In this document: one piece after another, positions 34,961-51,318 of the stretch
Layout of the letters: every line of letters begins with the position of its first letter
How positions within the stretch are numbered: position 1 is the first letter of the stretch
Assembly: GCA_921293015.1 (NCBI GenBank)
Contig: OV121084.1
Location: 27,466,946-27,530,945 of the forward strand
Source of the DNA: Phorcus lineatus
Lineage: Eukaryota; Mollusca; Gastropoda; Trochida; Trochidae
Length of the DNA stretch: 64,000 bases
Reading direction: 5' to 3'
Notes under the pieces: generated by a model
What the model was told of the DNA's origin: nothing
Database searches by the model: none
The model's input: the letters and a program-made list of their open reading frames with translations, nothing else
Made by a program: the position numbers and the translations under genes

Positions 34961-37900
34961 TTAGAAACCACCTCCGTCAAAAAAATCTCCGAAATCACCA
35001 AACAAATCCCCCATGAATGAAGGTTCGTTTTCGTTGCTCGTCTCATCCAGGATTGATTGTTCAATTCCCCTGTCCATATGTCCAAATACATCGAGAAGTG
35101 ATAGTTCATTTTTCATGGCCCTTTGTTTCTTGTTCTTATCTTTCTGTTTCTTTTTCTTGTCTTTTTGCACCTCTTTCCTGACTTTCTGTTCTCTTTTCGA
35201 AACTGCCAGTCTCTTTCTCAATTCGTTCGTCCGAAGAACGGGAATCCAACAGCTACATTTAAAATAGTAGTCTTCAAATTCAGGAACTCCTCTTCCATTT
35301 AGATTTGTTGATCCATGTTGTGATGTTTTCGAATTTAGAAGTCTATCTTTTTCATCTCGAGACAAATATCGTCTTATGGTTACCTTTAAAATAAAAAAGC
35401 CACCTTATTGTCAACAAATATCAATAACTTCCAATACGACTTGTGTATAAATTGTATATATAGATATTATTATTTTACGACAAAATGTTACACTTGTTTC
35501 AATATTAATTCTCGTAACATATTCTCTAAACTAAAGCACAAATTTAACAAATTAAAGAGCCCCTCCGTGAGTCGTTGGAGTCATATATGCCAAACTTAAT
35601 CAATGGTGTCATTTGATAGCGAAGTATCGACTGTTACCAAAAAGAAACATTTTAAAGCTTATTGGTTTTTACAGTGACAATACGAAGGTAGAACGTCTCA
35701 ATTATGATCGAAAACCGGACAGTGGCACGCGTCAAATAGTCAAACGTAATTTGGGAATCTTATGTAAAACTGCCAGGAGGGCAGCTAAGAGTTGATAGCG
35801 TTTGTTAGGTTATATATTAACTAGTATCCATGTATATTGGACGTAATATCTATACCTCTGTGCATTTATAAGGCTGATTTTAGATTTTCATGAAAACCAG
35901 TATTTGTCATATATATGTCTTTTGGACATGAAACGTTAAGATGTTTTGATGTTATATCACCACATATAGGTTTGTATCAAAGGTAAATAATATGTTATGG
36001 AAATCAAGGAGTGGCTCTTTAAGAGAAGGAGAACACCTCCCTGTTAGTTCCATATATCAACTTCGCTCGCATGGCATAACTTGCGCCAGTCCATTTGTTT
36101 GACTAATTTAAACCTTTAATTTAAACCCAGCTTTTCGGTGCCTGCTCTCCAAGCTGCTGCGATTGATTTGATACTCTAATGATACATCTAATGATAATTG
36201 CCACCTTTCGTCGAAGAGGACGCTGCTCTCAAACCTTGAATTTTAGCGTTAGCAGCATGACTTATATAAGCCATAGGTCCTGCGCGAGTAATTGCCTTGC
36301 GGGGGAAGTTGGTGTGTATATGTAGGCCGGCACTACCATGCCTCCTAGATAAGGAAATAAAGCTTACATCTACGAGATACCAGTCCGGAGAGTTCCGATA
36401 TCCCCCATTGTCGTGGCCAACATTGATTCTTGTCACTGGACCAACGTCTATTGCATTCAACTAAAGAATAAACGCATACTTTATTTACTTATATAATATA
36501 TATTAATCAAATGTTGTACTGATAAAAATCAACCCAGTTATTCATCACATAAATACATGCACACATACATACAAACATGCACATATACATACATACTTAC
36601 ATACACACACAAACATACAATCATACATCCATGCACACATACATACTCAATACATACATAAGATAGCATTCTATTATATGAAATGCTAAATACTATTTTC
36701 TCTGTTCTCTCATCAATTCTATATCTTACCTGAAACAGACTGTATCTTCCCTTCTCAAAGTTCGCCCAGGGATTTTCAAAGAATATTTGGCCAGTTGTCC
36801 CTCTTTCTCCAACTAACTGTATATAGACATGTGCGTCAGTGCCTGCCTCTTTCATATTACCTGTTCGAACTCTCACCCGGTACTGCACTTCATATCCTTT
36901 CACTGTTGATAAGCATTGAGGCAAAGTTATGTATTTGGTAAAGGGACTATGAAGTGATGAAATCAGATCTTAAACCACTGGTCATTTTAACCTAGAGAGA
37001 GTTGATGTCAAAAGAGTTTTTACAGTTTCCTTTCTAGTGTTTCCGAAATGCAGAAGGTAAATGGAGGTTCATCAGTATTTAGAAATCAAGATTAAAATGC
37101 TTATATTTACTGCGCTCTTAATCAATATAATGTCTTGAGTTTTTACATGACATTTCAATTGACGTCAAACATTTGATCTTACATGCCCATCCCATCTCTC
37201 CCCATAGATGTAGCCCAAGCAATAAAATCTTATGCTAACCTCTGTATAATACAATCATATATAGGATATTCTGCATATTCCCCTAGCGGCAAACGAATGC
37301 AGCACAACATATCTTCAAATTTCAGCCAATGAAAACAAATCTTTTATTGAAGTTTGCCTGTAGTAAACATGATTCAGCCGCCTTATAACGTCTTTGCCAA
37401 GTGCATAGACGAATGAATTCGCGTTTTTCCGAAGCATACAACAGTGACAAGGGATTTCGGAGTATTGCTTTAGAAACCTCGTCCCTGATCGGTCCACTAA
37501 CTTTGACTGCATCCACCCAAGCTTCTACATTCAAAACTCGTACGTGCTCATGTTAAACCATATGTTAGGCAAGAATTTCATTACTTGAGCTACTTCTGTA
37601 GAGATATTTAAGCGCAAAATGCCATATATGTATATATTAGTTAATAAAACAAACTCAAATCTGTGACTCTTTATGCTATTGATAACTATATATCTATAGC
37701 TAAATCATCCTGCTAAATCAGCGTATATGAATCCGCTCTCGCTCCTCCCTAATACTCTGATCTCTTTCGGGCCAAAAGAATGTAGCTCAATCCGCCATTT
37801 AAACAGGGTGTGAGAATGGATGAGATAACATTGTCTAAATGGGGAAATCCAAAGTATAAGTTTTATCAGAAAAAACCCCCAAATTCTTCGACGTTTCCAC

Positions 37901-40900
37901 GTAAGATCTTAATTTTAAGAACACCAATCAAAGAAGTATTATTTTTAAATAATCACTCAGTGAGTTGCCACTATTGAGTGATGTAAGACACCCTTCATCA
38001 AAGGAGTCAATCCATTGAGTAGTATATAATGACTGTTGGTGAAATCTATCATTTTAAAGGTAATCGGTTTTCATGTTTTTACAGTGTCAATATGAAAGTA
38101 AAAATGATCGAAAACCGGACTACACCGCGTGTTCATTTGTTAAACGTATTTAGGAAATTTAACTTAATTAAAGAGTTGAAAGAGTTTAATAGGTTATATA
38201 ACTAGTATCAATGGACGTGTCATCTCGGCTCCTGCGCATATATAAGGACGTTTTTAGATTTACATGCAAAACAAATATTTATAGATAGTTGTCATTTGGG
38301 GATGAATAATTTCGATATTTTAAATTTTTATCACCACATACTGAATTAAGCTTCTGTTCAAACCCCCAAAAATATGTCATGAAAAAAACGGAGTGTGTTT
38401 TAAGCTTACCTTCACTGGTGAATTTTAGATCCTTGACTGTTTTTCCCGTCCCCTTTTCCTGAGACAGCCAACATTTACAATCAAAGGTGTATGTTTCAGA
38501 CAAATGATTCTTTAAGACCTTGTCTTTTCCACCTGCATAGTTCTTATCTCTAGATGCCTCCTCTTCCATTTTATCCAGTACTTGAGCTTGTTCCACTTTT
38601 GACAAGTACCTTGTTACCTTTACCTTAAAAAAGTATGAATAGAGGGATTCTTTCGGTTGCATGAGAAAAAAAATCAAAATCACACAATTAAAGTTATATG
38701 ATGAAATAATATCAGTATGATTAAAATAGACCGTGGCCCAAGGAATAAAAAGTTTTTATAATTTATATTGACTAGCGGGATTCGAACGTTCTCTAACGAG
38801 GGCTTTCCTCTCCACAATGGTCTGATATCAGCCACGCTGCTCGCACGTGAAATAAGGATGGGTATCGGTTCTCATTTCCATATGGCAATATATTGCGATA
38901 CAGAAAAGCGTATTGCAGTACGTATTGCAATATATTGGTAGTTTCCATATTTTACTTTTTCCATGTTGTGATGACCAAATAATAGCAATTAGAACAGTGA
39001 TCAGTACTCAACTAGACGCCTTTTTGTAAGAGAGATAATTAAGTGACTCGTTTCGTACTTTTAACATGTCTGTGCTATTTCCACTTTGCACGTTCACACT
39101 TTGTTTACAACTTTTAGTAAAATCATAGGATGTTTTTCTTATGTTTTTCTGCAATTTAACACGGAAAGTGTTCATTCTAAAACCTCCGATATATTGGATA
39201 TTTTCAGAAGACTGTACCGGTACGTATCGCGTTGTTTCTGTATTGCAATATACCGATATATCGATACTTATGAAGCGGTATTCTGTTATCAACCCGTTGC
39301 AAATTGATGAAGGTTATATCATTGATAATGAATTCATCCTACACATGCATGAGGACTATTCCACACCCTTGGTCCAATTTGGTTAGAATTTAAACAAAGA
39401 AGTTAAAAACCTGAAAGGCAGCAATGTACATTATTGAAACCATGTTCCAATGCATCTGTTATTTGTCAATGAGCTGGGCCATATTGTCTTTTAATTCTGG
39501 CCCGGAAGCTAATTTTTATGAAAGACAAGAAACCCCTAAAAGCACAACTTTATACGATGCTTGTTCAACTAACCATGTTTAAAAGAGTTAGGCTTTATGG
39601 ACTTTGAGTTCTGGTCGGGTGACAAAACACTAAATTGCAACTATATGGACACCGCCTAAAAAGAAAGTTAAGAAGAAGTTGAAAATCCCAAAAAGGTATC
39701 ACTACACATGATTTATTTTAGTGTAACAAGTTTTAAATCTTTTTTATTTCTGGCACGGAAACAAAATTCAAAATAGTGTTTCTCTGGCATCCGTCAAAAT
39801 AAAGTATGTACAATTTTAAAACCTAAAAAGGCACTACTTCATATAATAATTGTTCAATGCCATGAAAACTAAACCTCAAGGCTAGTTAGAAAAGAAAACC
39901 CGTATGGTCGTGAATTAAGCAATATCTCAGCCATGTCAGGTCATTTTTATACAACCAACCAATTTCGCTGTAGCAGGGAAAAACTAAATACTCACTTCCT
40001 CAAGGAACCAATCCGGGCTAGGACCGTAGTTGTCATGACCGATAGTTATACGTGTCAGTGGGCCGACATCTTTTTCTTCCAGCTAAAGGACAAACAGATG
40101 AATTCTAATGCAAAGCATTTTTCTCCATAAAATTCCCAAAAGGCAAAATTGATTTTTGATTCAAGAAATATTAATTAGATAACGAGGTATCATCATATAA
40201 CCAACTGAACATCAAAGAAGCTGTAAACAATGAAAACCATCACCTAGCAAGACGACATTTGACGTACTAGAATATATTTATATTCAATGACAATGAGAAG
40301 GTTGTAGGATTAAGAAGAATCTTCCCCACAAACCTCATGGCTACGTTAACTCACTATTTGTTACCCATTTTCTCCACAGGTAAGCTCCGTAAGATAAACC
40401 TTTACTTACCTTTGTTTAGCCTTTTTGGGCAATCAAATCTATTTCCGTTTGCTTTGGGAAACCATAATTTTATTCCAATGTGCAATTTCCACTTAAAGGG
40501 CCATAGAGTGTTGGTGTCAAATAAGTCATAATGGCGTTATTTTATCGATAAGTAGTTGGTTTTTCTGAAAATCAGTATCTCACTTGCTTATTGGTTCAAT
40601 ATTGAGACAACAAAGAGGTTTTAGTCGCGATATGTGATCGAAAACCGGACAGTGGCGCGCGTCAATGACTCAAACGTAATTTTAGAAACTAATTTCAAAC
40701 AGACACAAAGATGAATATTGATATGTAGTGTTTAGTAGGTCATTTAAGTCACAGGGGCGTGTATCGCTTAGAAATAGCTTTAGAAAGACATACCTGTAGA
40801 CCCTACCCTACTACTAGGGTCTATAGGTATATATGAGTAGGGTAGGGTCTATAGGTATATATGTCTTTCTAAAGCTATTTCTAAGCGATACATGCCCCTG

Positions 40901-43900
40901 TGATTTAACTAATAATACTAACTAAATTTTATTAGAGTATTAGAGCCACACACAAAATCTTAAAATAAACTCTGTGTCACCTTTTAAAGTAATCAGTCTC
41001 CTTATAGAGAGAGAGCTTCATTGCATAGGCCTCGGTGACAACAAAAATACTATTAATGCACTCGGTGTATTCCGAAATATTGCAAGATATATTTTGCCGC
41101 TAGGGGAACCTGCCCGTGAAGAACTCGCATTACAACAGAGGTTTACCCTGAATTTATTACAGTGCTACCTCTATTGGAAGAGAATGTCTCATACCTTGAA
41201 TGTTTCAATCAGTCCGGCCTCAAAGTTGTTGTCGTTATCATCCAAGGTTATATTTCTGCTTTCGCCTTTCGTCCCAATAAACTTTATATATACATTGGCG
41301 TCCGAGCCATCATCCTCCCCGTCGCCTGTGTGCAATGTCACTTCGTACCGAATTTCTCCCACTGTAAATCACATACTATATGAACTAAACAGCTAATTTT
41401 TTCAATGAATAAAGAAAATATTAGGTTTTCTTATCGTTTTTATCTTATGCATAGTTTATATAACGTTTCCAATGTATGATTACTCTTTGTGCAGATTTAT
41501 GATAGAAATATCAAGTTCATTTCTTGATCTGTTAAGGCGGGTAATTTTTCCGTTGAAGTGAAATAACATTAAATCACTCACCGCTAATCCTATAATAGAA
41601 TGTTTTTTCCAACCCAGGGGCCTCTTCAACAACGCTTATCTTGGTTATTTTTCAATTATTTCTACATTTCACTAACTTTTGTGTGAGAAAGATGCCAGTG
41701 TTAGTACGTATTAAAGCTTACTTTTAAAATTGAGTTCCATTCCGGTGGCGTGTAATTCCTTGTTAAGTACTTTCTTCCCCCCGTCTATTGCTAACCAACA
41801 TTTACATTCAAAGAAATATTCCTCGTGATCTGGAATCTCTAATACCATGCCGTTTCTAGCAAACACTTTTTCGGTAATGTTGTTGATTCTCAAGCCTGCA
41901 ATTCTTTCTTCCTTTTCCTTCTGATTGACATCTTCTTTTGGTCCATTTTCTCTCATCTTTATTTTCACCAGCCATTCAACTTGTTCTGTTTTCGACAGAT
42001 ATCGATTCACCTTAACCTAAAAATCAATGCAAAATATTTATACGTTCGTACAACATAGGTTAAAACGAAAAACGTAAAATTTGTAAATTTGCATTATCCC
42101 TCTCACGTTTATGTTGCAATTGATTTAATGAAAAGAAATTTTACGTTTTGTGAATTACATTTCAACTCTGTTTTTGGGGTTTAAATATTTTGATATATGA
42201 GATTGTTCAGATATTGGCATGCGTATCATTAGCAAAAGACAAAATCAATACAGAAAATGATTTCCTCTAGTACAGCTGGTTCCATTCAGTCTATGGGTAC
42301 TGAACTATCACTTCCCTCGATACCTCTGTTACATTCTTTAAACATCGAGAGTATTGAACTAACAAAATCGCCGTCTTCCCCCTCATGGCTTAAAAAGTCT
42401 AAATCCCTGGCTAATTCAAACCTTGCTGCTAACCCGAAAGAATTCATGTGTTGTGTGCAGAGCCCTCTTCAGCGAAACGTTGAAATTCTCACATGGTTTC
42501 TCATTGGACTATGCACGGCAGCCTGGGCGACAAGCACAGAAAAGTACTGGAAATGCGGCAAGGCTTATCTTAGCAAGTTACTGGGCCTGGCGAAAGTATA
42601 GGCAATGCGTGGGAAGATGCAACTTAACAGGAAGGCTCTGTTATATTCTCTCAACATAGAGTTTACTGAACTATCACCTTAACAGGTGACCTCTGTTGCA
42701 AGTGCACATAAAAAAGGTCGTTGAATACACATGATGGTACAATCCAACACTTCCAAAGTATCACAATCCAACACTTCCAAAGTATCTATCAACTTGAAAA
42801 GCAATCCTTTCTGAAGCTGATGACAATATATTGAAACCATCCATAGAGTAGTTTTCGAGAAGTCACATCCGAAAGTGAATACCGGGTTGATGATACTGGA
42901 TAAATGACTGATGTTGAAAAGCAGGAACATTGATGTCAGTGGAGCCTACGTTTCAAGAAAGTAATACTTTGATCTTGTATTCTACGAACTATTCGATTTA
43001 TCCTCGTACACTATCTCTATATAGAGTGAACTTATCTCAGACTTCCCGCTAAAACATATGTTACAATTAATTCCTGAAGTCGAATCTCCTTATGTTACCT
43101 CTTTTATACATGGACCATGTTATCCTTAAAACCTCTAAGTCAACAGGGATACCGTCTTTACTAACATACAGTAAACACGTCTTAAATCACTTAAGATGTT
43201 GAATTAAATATGCGGGCAACGCACATGTGAAGGAACACAAGTCACACTGAAAGCCGAGGTTTGATCTAGAATTGAAGAATTCAGGTTTACGGGTGAATTT
43301 GATCGGTATGGGTGTTTCATTATCAATCTATACAGTGTCATTATTTAATAGATAATTTAATAAAAACTTACATCTTCGACAAACCAGGCAGCGTAGAAAC
43401 CGCTATTATCGTGGCCGATGTTGATCGCTGTAAGCGCACCGACATCCTCGCCCTTCAACTTGTGGATAAACACATTATGAAAACATTTTTTTATTCAAAG
43501 TTTGAAATTATAGGGAATTTTTATTTCCTCTAATTGATTTGGGAATTTCAATGGAATGCTAAATAGCAAAGCAACTGTCTAAACTCACATGTTACAGGCC
43601 TTAATCTCCGTCACATAAGTGCCACTTAAGCCATATAAGATCACTGACAAAGAGTAGTTGATAGAAATGATAATTTAAATTATTTATTCAACATATAGCA
43701 TGTTTTAATTCATCTTTGATTGATTTATGAATATTTGTTCTTAAGGAAGATATTTTTGAAAACAGCCTATTATAATCTTGACGTTCACATAACCTTGACT
43801 GCATTACGAATCAAATTATACCACAGCATTCTGTGTTAACTTCTTAAAACGGCGGTTATACTTTGTAAACTACGATTAAAGGTAACATTGAATTTTTCCC

Positions 43901-46900
43901 GACCTTTAAGTCGAACCAGAAGGGAGAAAATCGCGAAAATATCAAAGTCTTAATGTGTATTATATTTAAAACACTAACTAAAATGTTCATTCCTCCTTGC
44001 GTTAGATAAGTTTCCAAATTACGTCGCGACTGTATACCTTTAAATTGTCATTCTATTGAACGAAACCGATCAGCCAAAAAATGATACTTTAAAAAAAAAT
44101 TCACCACTTGTCGAAAACCTGAAACAACTAAAAAGGTTTGTATATGTGATTTAAACAACTCATTGAGTTTCTCTCAAATAACCAATCATTGTGATGTAAT
44201 CTAATCATTATGCAATCTCAGTAAATCATGATCAGTGCAACGTCGTGGACAAAGTTATGAGCTTATTTTAATGAGATCGATCATTTGTAGATATTTCTCT
44301 CAAGCAATAGCTACTTCGGGTAAAAGTTTTGATTAACACATATTACATTTTACTCTTTATACGATTATCTCTACTCCGTTTTTCATACCTCAAATTGTTC
44401 AACCATTCCCCTTCCAAAGAACTTCTTCTCTGGGTTGTCAATAAATATCTTTTTTGTTCTTCGCTGAGCTCCCACAAACTGTAAATACACGTTGGCCTTT
44501 GTTTCTGCCGACAGCACATCCCCGGTATGAATTGTTACTTGATATCGAGTTTCATCCTCTTAAATTCAGATAGACAGATAGAGTTGATCATCGACAGAGA
44601 AACACAGTTAAGGTTTGTAGATATAAATAGACAACAATAAATCCCGAGATTTAGCGCAGCATATTGGGGTCTTCGAAGAGATAATAGTCTTCACAATTCT
44701 TAAAAAAAATAAAAATATATAATGAAACTAGAGCTGAGTCTAAAGTATCGTGTTCTAATCGCCGAAAGCCTTGCGAATGAACCCAGATCTTCTCAATGGT
44801 AATAGGATAAGTTTAAATGTTAAATATGATACAAAGATTCTGATTGGTCAATAAATCCGATTGTAACCAATCAGGTATCGACGAAAGCTAAGACATGCGT
44901 AGATGATAAAGGAGAGATTTTGTTACGTAAAATTCAGACATCAGACAGTGACTAGATATAGTCAGACCCAAACCACAATGGCGGATCCTATTGAAAAGGT
45001 TGAGGTTGGTGGAATGACAGACACATTTTGAGAGGCTTTTAAAGAGAAACTTTACCGTTACTGCAGTCTGATTAAAATCGATCGTGTTCCGAGGAATAAA
45101 TGTTTTTAAATATTAACTATAGCGGGAATTGAACGTAATCTTTACTGGGTGCTTTCCTCTCCACAACGGTCTGAAAGCATCCTCCTTGCTCGCACGCTCT
45201 TACATCAGTTTAGCGCGCAGACAAAACCTAGTCATTAGCGGACCAATCACGTTTAGAATAACGATAGCGGCGATTAAGGTTAACGAATAGTAAACGGGAG
45301 TTACCTGCCCCTAGATACTGATACTGATAGCTTTTGCTGCTGTCATTATGATTGGCTAGTTGAGATTGCGTCAGAACGTGCGAGCAAGTAGGGTGCTTTC
45401 AGGCCGTTGTGGAGAGGAAAGCATCTGGTAGAAGACGTTCGATTCCCGCTTCAGTCAATATCAAAAACTTTTATTCCTCGGAACACGGTAGATTTTAATC
45501 AGACTAACCGTCATTGGACCAAAGTGACAATTTTCCTACCATCATTCATTGTGTCCTTTCTTGTGAGGCTCAGTTTCCTTTGTTTCACCCCTGTTTCCTC
45601 GTCAGGTATCCAACACTGACACTTAAAGAGGTACTCGTCATGCTCGAAGACGACAAGAAGAGGGCTATCTCCATTCAATAGGTCACTAGCGAAGACATCG
45701 TCCTCGAGGCTTCCCTCTTCCACTTCTTTCCTTCCATCTTTGTTATGTCTTTTCTCTATTAATCTATTTTCTGATCTTTGTTTGAGGAGTTTCTTCGTTA
45801 GTTCCAGACTTTTAACTTGTTCACTTTTTGACAAAAATCGTTTGATTCGAACCTTTAATGAAACATAAGAAAGAGTTTTAATCAAAATCAATTATACACT
45901 GTCTTTAAACTCAATATTTATTGAATGTTTGGAATATAACGTAAAGCATGTGTTATTTTTTTGCATCTTGGTTTGTGATTTAAGAATGACCATAACCTTG
46001 TTTTTTTCAATTTCAACGAGATCTACATTTAAATCATAGAATTATCGCTTCTATTCAATTAACTCTTCTTATATTCTTTCTATTAATTATTTAATATTGT
46101 AAGTTTAATTTAATTATGTCATCATATCTTCTCTTAAAAACAGCGTTTATGGAATTTAACCAATTGACCTTGCAACCAGACATGGTATCTCTATCAATGA
46201 ATAGTACTATTTCTATAAGAGGGTTGCATCTTTTGAATAAAACCGCAGACAAGACAAATATCAGCATTGTAAAACTAAAATTCCGGGATGTTTTTAAGGC
46301 ATGTAAGACATCTTCGGTCTCCAATGGTTTTATGATCCGATAATCTTAAAATATCACCCCTGGGACTTTTCATCACGATAATGTGTACTTAAATTACCCG
46401 CGCTTGACACTTATTAACAAATGAAGCGACTTGACACGAGAAGTTGGAAAGAAGTGTAAGTATACAATCCTTATGTTTATCAACTCACGAATCATTATTA
46501 TCTTCATATCAAAATTTCAAAGTAATGACTCGATCGTTCTACTTTCGCGAAGTCACGTATTACATAAAATGGATAACACATTCTGAGTTCTCTCCTGCGG
46601 AACGAATTCTACTACGTCTCTGACGTCATTCGTATCCACGTGAGATAGCGCATGCGTACTAGCCTCATTCTAGCTGCATGCCTGAAGCGTAATGAACGTC
46701 GGTCAACCTGTCCGTCGATTTTACGTCTTTTTTGCCTCTAATACCGAGAATAGACGCTATTACTCGGTGAGTTAGTTGGTAGACGCTACCAACTTTATAC
46801 CAAGTGAGCGAAATCTTGTTTTAATTACTTCCCTACCCTACCTGTCGCCTCTTTCAAGAGATTAGCTTTCAACGTGAACGTCTCTGAAACAAAATGGCGG

Positions 46901-49900
46901 GCCCATCCACCTCGTCGGTGGATTTGGACATTGAACTGGGGGCAGAGGAGGTGTGTCTCACAACTGATGAGGATATTTTGTTAGAGGGTGACTCACCAGT
47001 TACTAAATCCTCGGAAAATAACCAGTTGATGTCTTTCCTTGGGAAATTGAGTGACAACATGTCTCTTATGGTAGACTCTATGGCTAGCATGAATGCGGCG
47101 TGGCAGACGGCCACTCAAAACCCGGGTAAATGACCTATGAATGTTTCTGAGGTTGAAAATGGTCCAAGAAAAATTTCGAAAACTGACTCAGTTGTTTCGT
47201 CTGACGACGATGATGTATTGGATTTATTGAGAAACAATCCACCGAGTTCGGCTTCCCCGGCTCCTGACGCGGGAAATGTGGGGCTAGACCCTGAATCGTG
47301 CGATGCTTTTTTGCAAGACATCGAGCAGTCTTATGACGTCGAAGATGTGACCTCAGAACCTATTTCTGAGAGTTTGTCCAAATTAGTTGATAAACGTTTT
47401 TCTGGTAAACTATCAGAGGACAAGATTAAAGTTTTGAATGAAAAATACCATCGGCCTTCGAATTGTGAGAAATTAAATGTGCCGAAAGTGAACTTAGAAA
47501 TTTGGAAAAAGATGAACAACGGAGACAAAAGGAAAGATTTGCGTTTTTGCAACATTCAGAAATCCATCATAAAAGCGAGGTGAGTGATGTTGATACTAAC
47601 TTCATCAATTATCTGATAGATAAAGTTGAACAATTTGAGGCCGGTAGATTGAGATATTATTTTGAAAGCTGGCGACAGTTGACTTCTGACCCGGAAGTTT
47701 TAGATATGGTAAAAGGTGCAAGTAGTGAGCTTGAAAGTTTCCCTTATCAATCAAATTTGCCTTGTAGCTTTAAATTTTGTGAAAGTGAAAGAGAAATTAT
47801 TTCCTTGGAAATACAAAATTTATTGGGGAAAAAGGTCATTGAGTTGACTAATCATGAATCAGGCGAATACATTTCTAATGTTTTTCTAACGCCTAAGAAA
47901 GATAATACATTCAGAATGATTTTGAACTTGAAAAGTTTCAATAAACATGTTGAGTACCATCATTTTAAGATGGATTCTTTATCTTCGGCTGTCAGGCTCA
48001 TGCGAAAAGGCTGTTATATGGCATCTGTCGATCTGAAAGATGCTTATTATTGTGTTCCCATAGCTAAAAAAGACAGAAAATATCTCAAATTTGAATGGGA
48101 AGGAAAACTCTATCAATATACATGTTTTGCAAATGGGCTATGTTACTGTCCTAGGAAGTTTACAAAACTTTTAAAACCAGTTTTTTCTGCTCTTAGGAAA
48201 AAGGGCCATGTCTCCAGTGCTTATATTGATGACTCTATTCTATTTGGAGAAAATTTCGGTGAATGTAAAGAAAATGTGAAACAAACTGTTGATATGATGA
48301 ATAGTCTGAGATTTGTTGTTCACCCTCACAAGTCGGTGTTCAAGCCCACACAGGAAATAATTTTTTTGGGTTTCATCTTAAATTCTGTTGACATGACAGT
48401 AAAACTTACCCGTGAAAAAGCTCTAAAATTAAAAAATGCTGTTCAAAAGCTCAGAGAGAGTTATCTCCCTTTCATTAAGGAAGTCGCTCAAGTCGTTGGT
48501 CTCATGGTAGCCAGTTTCCCCGGGGTCATGTACGGCCCTCTGTATTATAGACAGTTGGAAATAGAGAAAGCTGAGGCACTAAGTAGAGTTGGTTATGGTG
48601 GGAAAATTCCATTGAAACAGGTTACAATGTTGTAGATAGGCCTGTGCCCGAGCATATCCTCACTACTGATGCTAGTCATACCGGCTGGGGTGCTACATTA
48701 GATAGTGTTAGAACTGGGGGTCAGTGGACCCCTCAGGAGGCGTGTCTACATATCAACTATCTTGAGTTGTATGCTATCTTAATGGCCATAAAATCTTTTC
48801 ACAGAGAAATTTGTGGTAAGAGTGTTAAAATCCTGAGTGATAATACAACTGCCATCTCGTGTATCTCCCATATGGGAACTAGTCACTCAAAATTGTGTAA
48901 CAGTGTTACAAAACAGATATGGGAATTCTGCATATTAGAAAATATTTGGCTGACCGCTTCTCATATACCTGGTATTCATAATGTTGAGGCTGACTTTGAA
49001 TCTCGAAAAATTCGCCAAGAAGCTGAATGGACACTGAATGAGCAAATTTTTACTCGACTGTTTAAAAGATTGAATCACTTTCCTAATGTTGATTTATTTG
49101 CCTCAAGATTAAATTATCAACTGAAGCCATATATCTCCTTTTTGCCAGATCCAGAAGCTTATGCTGTCGATTGTTTCTCTGTCTCGTGGAAAGGTTATGA
49201 TTTCTATGCTTTCCCTCCTTTCAGTATAATACCGCTGGTGTTGCAGAAAGCAGAGGGGGAGGGGGCGACGGGGACGATCATTGTTCCTTACTGGACAACG
49301 CAGACCTGGTGGCCACGCCTTGTGAGGTTGCTTATAGCCTATCCAGTACTACTACCCAAGGGGCAGAGGACTCTAGTACTACCCAGTCAACCAAAAGAAG
49401 TTCATCCTTTGCACAAAACTCTAAGACTTGTAGCACTTTCAAAGCGGTCTACAGAGATTATCGCTAGAAGCTGGCGACCAAGTACACAGCAGCAGTACTC
49501 AACATATCTTAAACAGTGGCAGTTGTATTGCAGTAAACGGCAAGCTGATCCCTTTTGTTCACCTGTAGAACTTGGAATTGACTTTCTTGCTGAACTTTCT
49601 CTGAGATGTGGTTATAGTGCTGTAAATACCGCGAGAAGTGCTCTTTCGAGTATTATCTTACTACCGAACAACAGAACTTTTGGGGAACACCCGCTTGTAT
49701 GTCGTTTTATGAAAGGACTGTTTGAGGTTAAGCCTTCTGTTCCGCGATATACAGAGATTTGGGACCCAAATACCGTTTTGAAATTCATTAAGAGTCAAGA
49801 CACTTCAGTGATAAATTTGAAAGAGTTGACCTTAAAGCTGGTGATGTTGTTAGCGCTAGTCACGGGCCAGAGATGTCAGACTTTAAGGCTGTTAAAAATT

Positions 49901-51258
49901 GATAACATGAAAGAATTCTGTGACAGGGTTGTGTTTGTGATAACTGAATCTGTGAAACAATCTAAACCTGGCACTCATGTGCTGCCAGTAGAGCTCGTGC
50001 CTTATGAGGACTCTGACCTTTGTGTAGTTTCATGTTTAAAAACTTATTTACAAAGAACTGAAACTCTGCGATCTGACAACCAACTACTTGTGAGTTACCA
50101 GAAACCGCATGGTCCTGTGTCGTGCGACACAATAGGAAGGTGGCTTAAGTCTGTGTTAAAGCAGTCTGGTGTTGATACAAGTGTTTATAAGGCCCACAGC
50201 GTGAGGGCAGCCTCCACTTCTACTGCCGTGCCTAATGGAATTCCAGTGGACATTATCATGAAAAGTGCTGGTTGGAAAAGAGAGAGTACTTTCCAAAAAT
50301 TCTACCGTAAACCGGTTGTATCATTGAAAAATTATGGTTCGATGTTTTTGCAATCTTTGAATTTAGTTAATGATCAATTAAATTTGGGTATCTAACCCTG
50401 ACATATAATGTCTTTGTCGTGATTGTTGGTATTTTCTTCATGGACCCATATGCTTTCAAGTCTCACGTGGATACGAATGACGTCAGAGACGTAGTAGAAT
50501 TGATAATCAAATGAGCCTTACCTGTAAGGTGAAGGTTGATTGTAATTCTACGTAGTCTCTGAAAGGAATGGAGTATTCACGTGCCCTCGCAGAGCACTGG
50601 TATTAACCCACCCATACAAGAATACTCCAAATATGTGTCCATTCAGTTTTTTTAAAGAATGAGGCTAGTACGCATGCGCTATCTCACGTGAATACTCCAT
50701 TCCTTTCAGAGACTACGTAGAATTACAATCAACCTTCACCTTACAGGTAAGGCTCGTTTGATTATCAATTCTACAGTACAGCTTTCGATCACTTACCCAA
50801 CAAGTCAGAAGTAGCAACGATCCAAAATACTGGTTAACTTCAAATAGCATGGGATGTTACGGAAGCACCCTAGTAGGATGGAGATAAGCGTAAATAATGA
50901 TTTACAGGGAAGATTGGATCACTTACAAATTCCAGAAACCAGCCCGCCCACTGTCCGCTGTTGTCATGTCCTATTGTAATCCCCGTCAGTGCACCAACAT
51001 CGAGCCCTTGCCGCTTTGAAATGATAATTTAAAAAAAACAGTTTCTGTCATTTGATCTTTTACTAAATTGCAGTACAGATCTTCTTATAATGATAATATT
51101 CAGATTTTAAGTGAAGTTAATAAATATATATCATTCTCAAAAGGAATTGCTAATTAGGTAATTCTTTGAGTACTTCTCAGTGTCATTTTACTCTAACTAC
51201 CCTTTTCTTGGTCTGCACTTTTGTATATGTGTATCTCATCTCTATATATTTCCATGCA

Positions 51259-51318
<60 letters not shown>

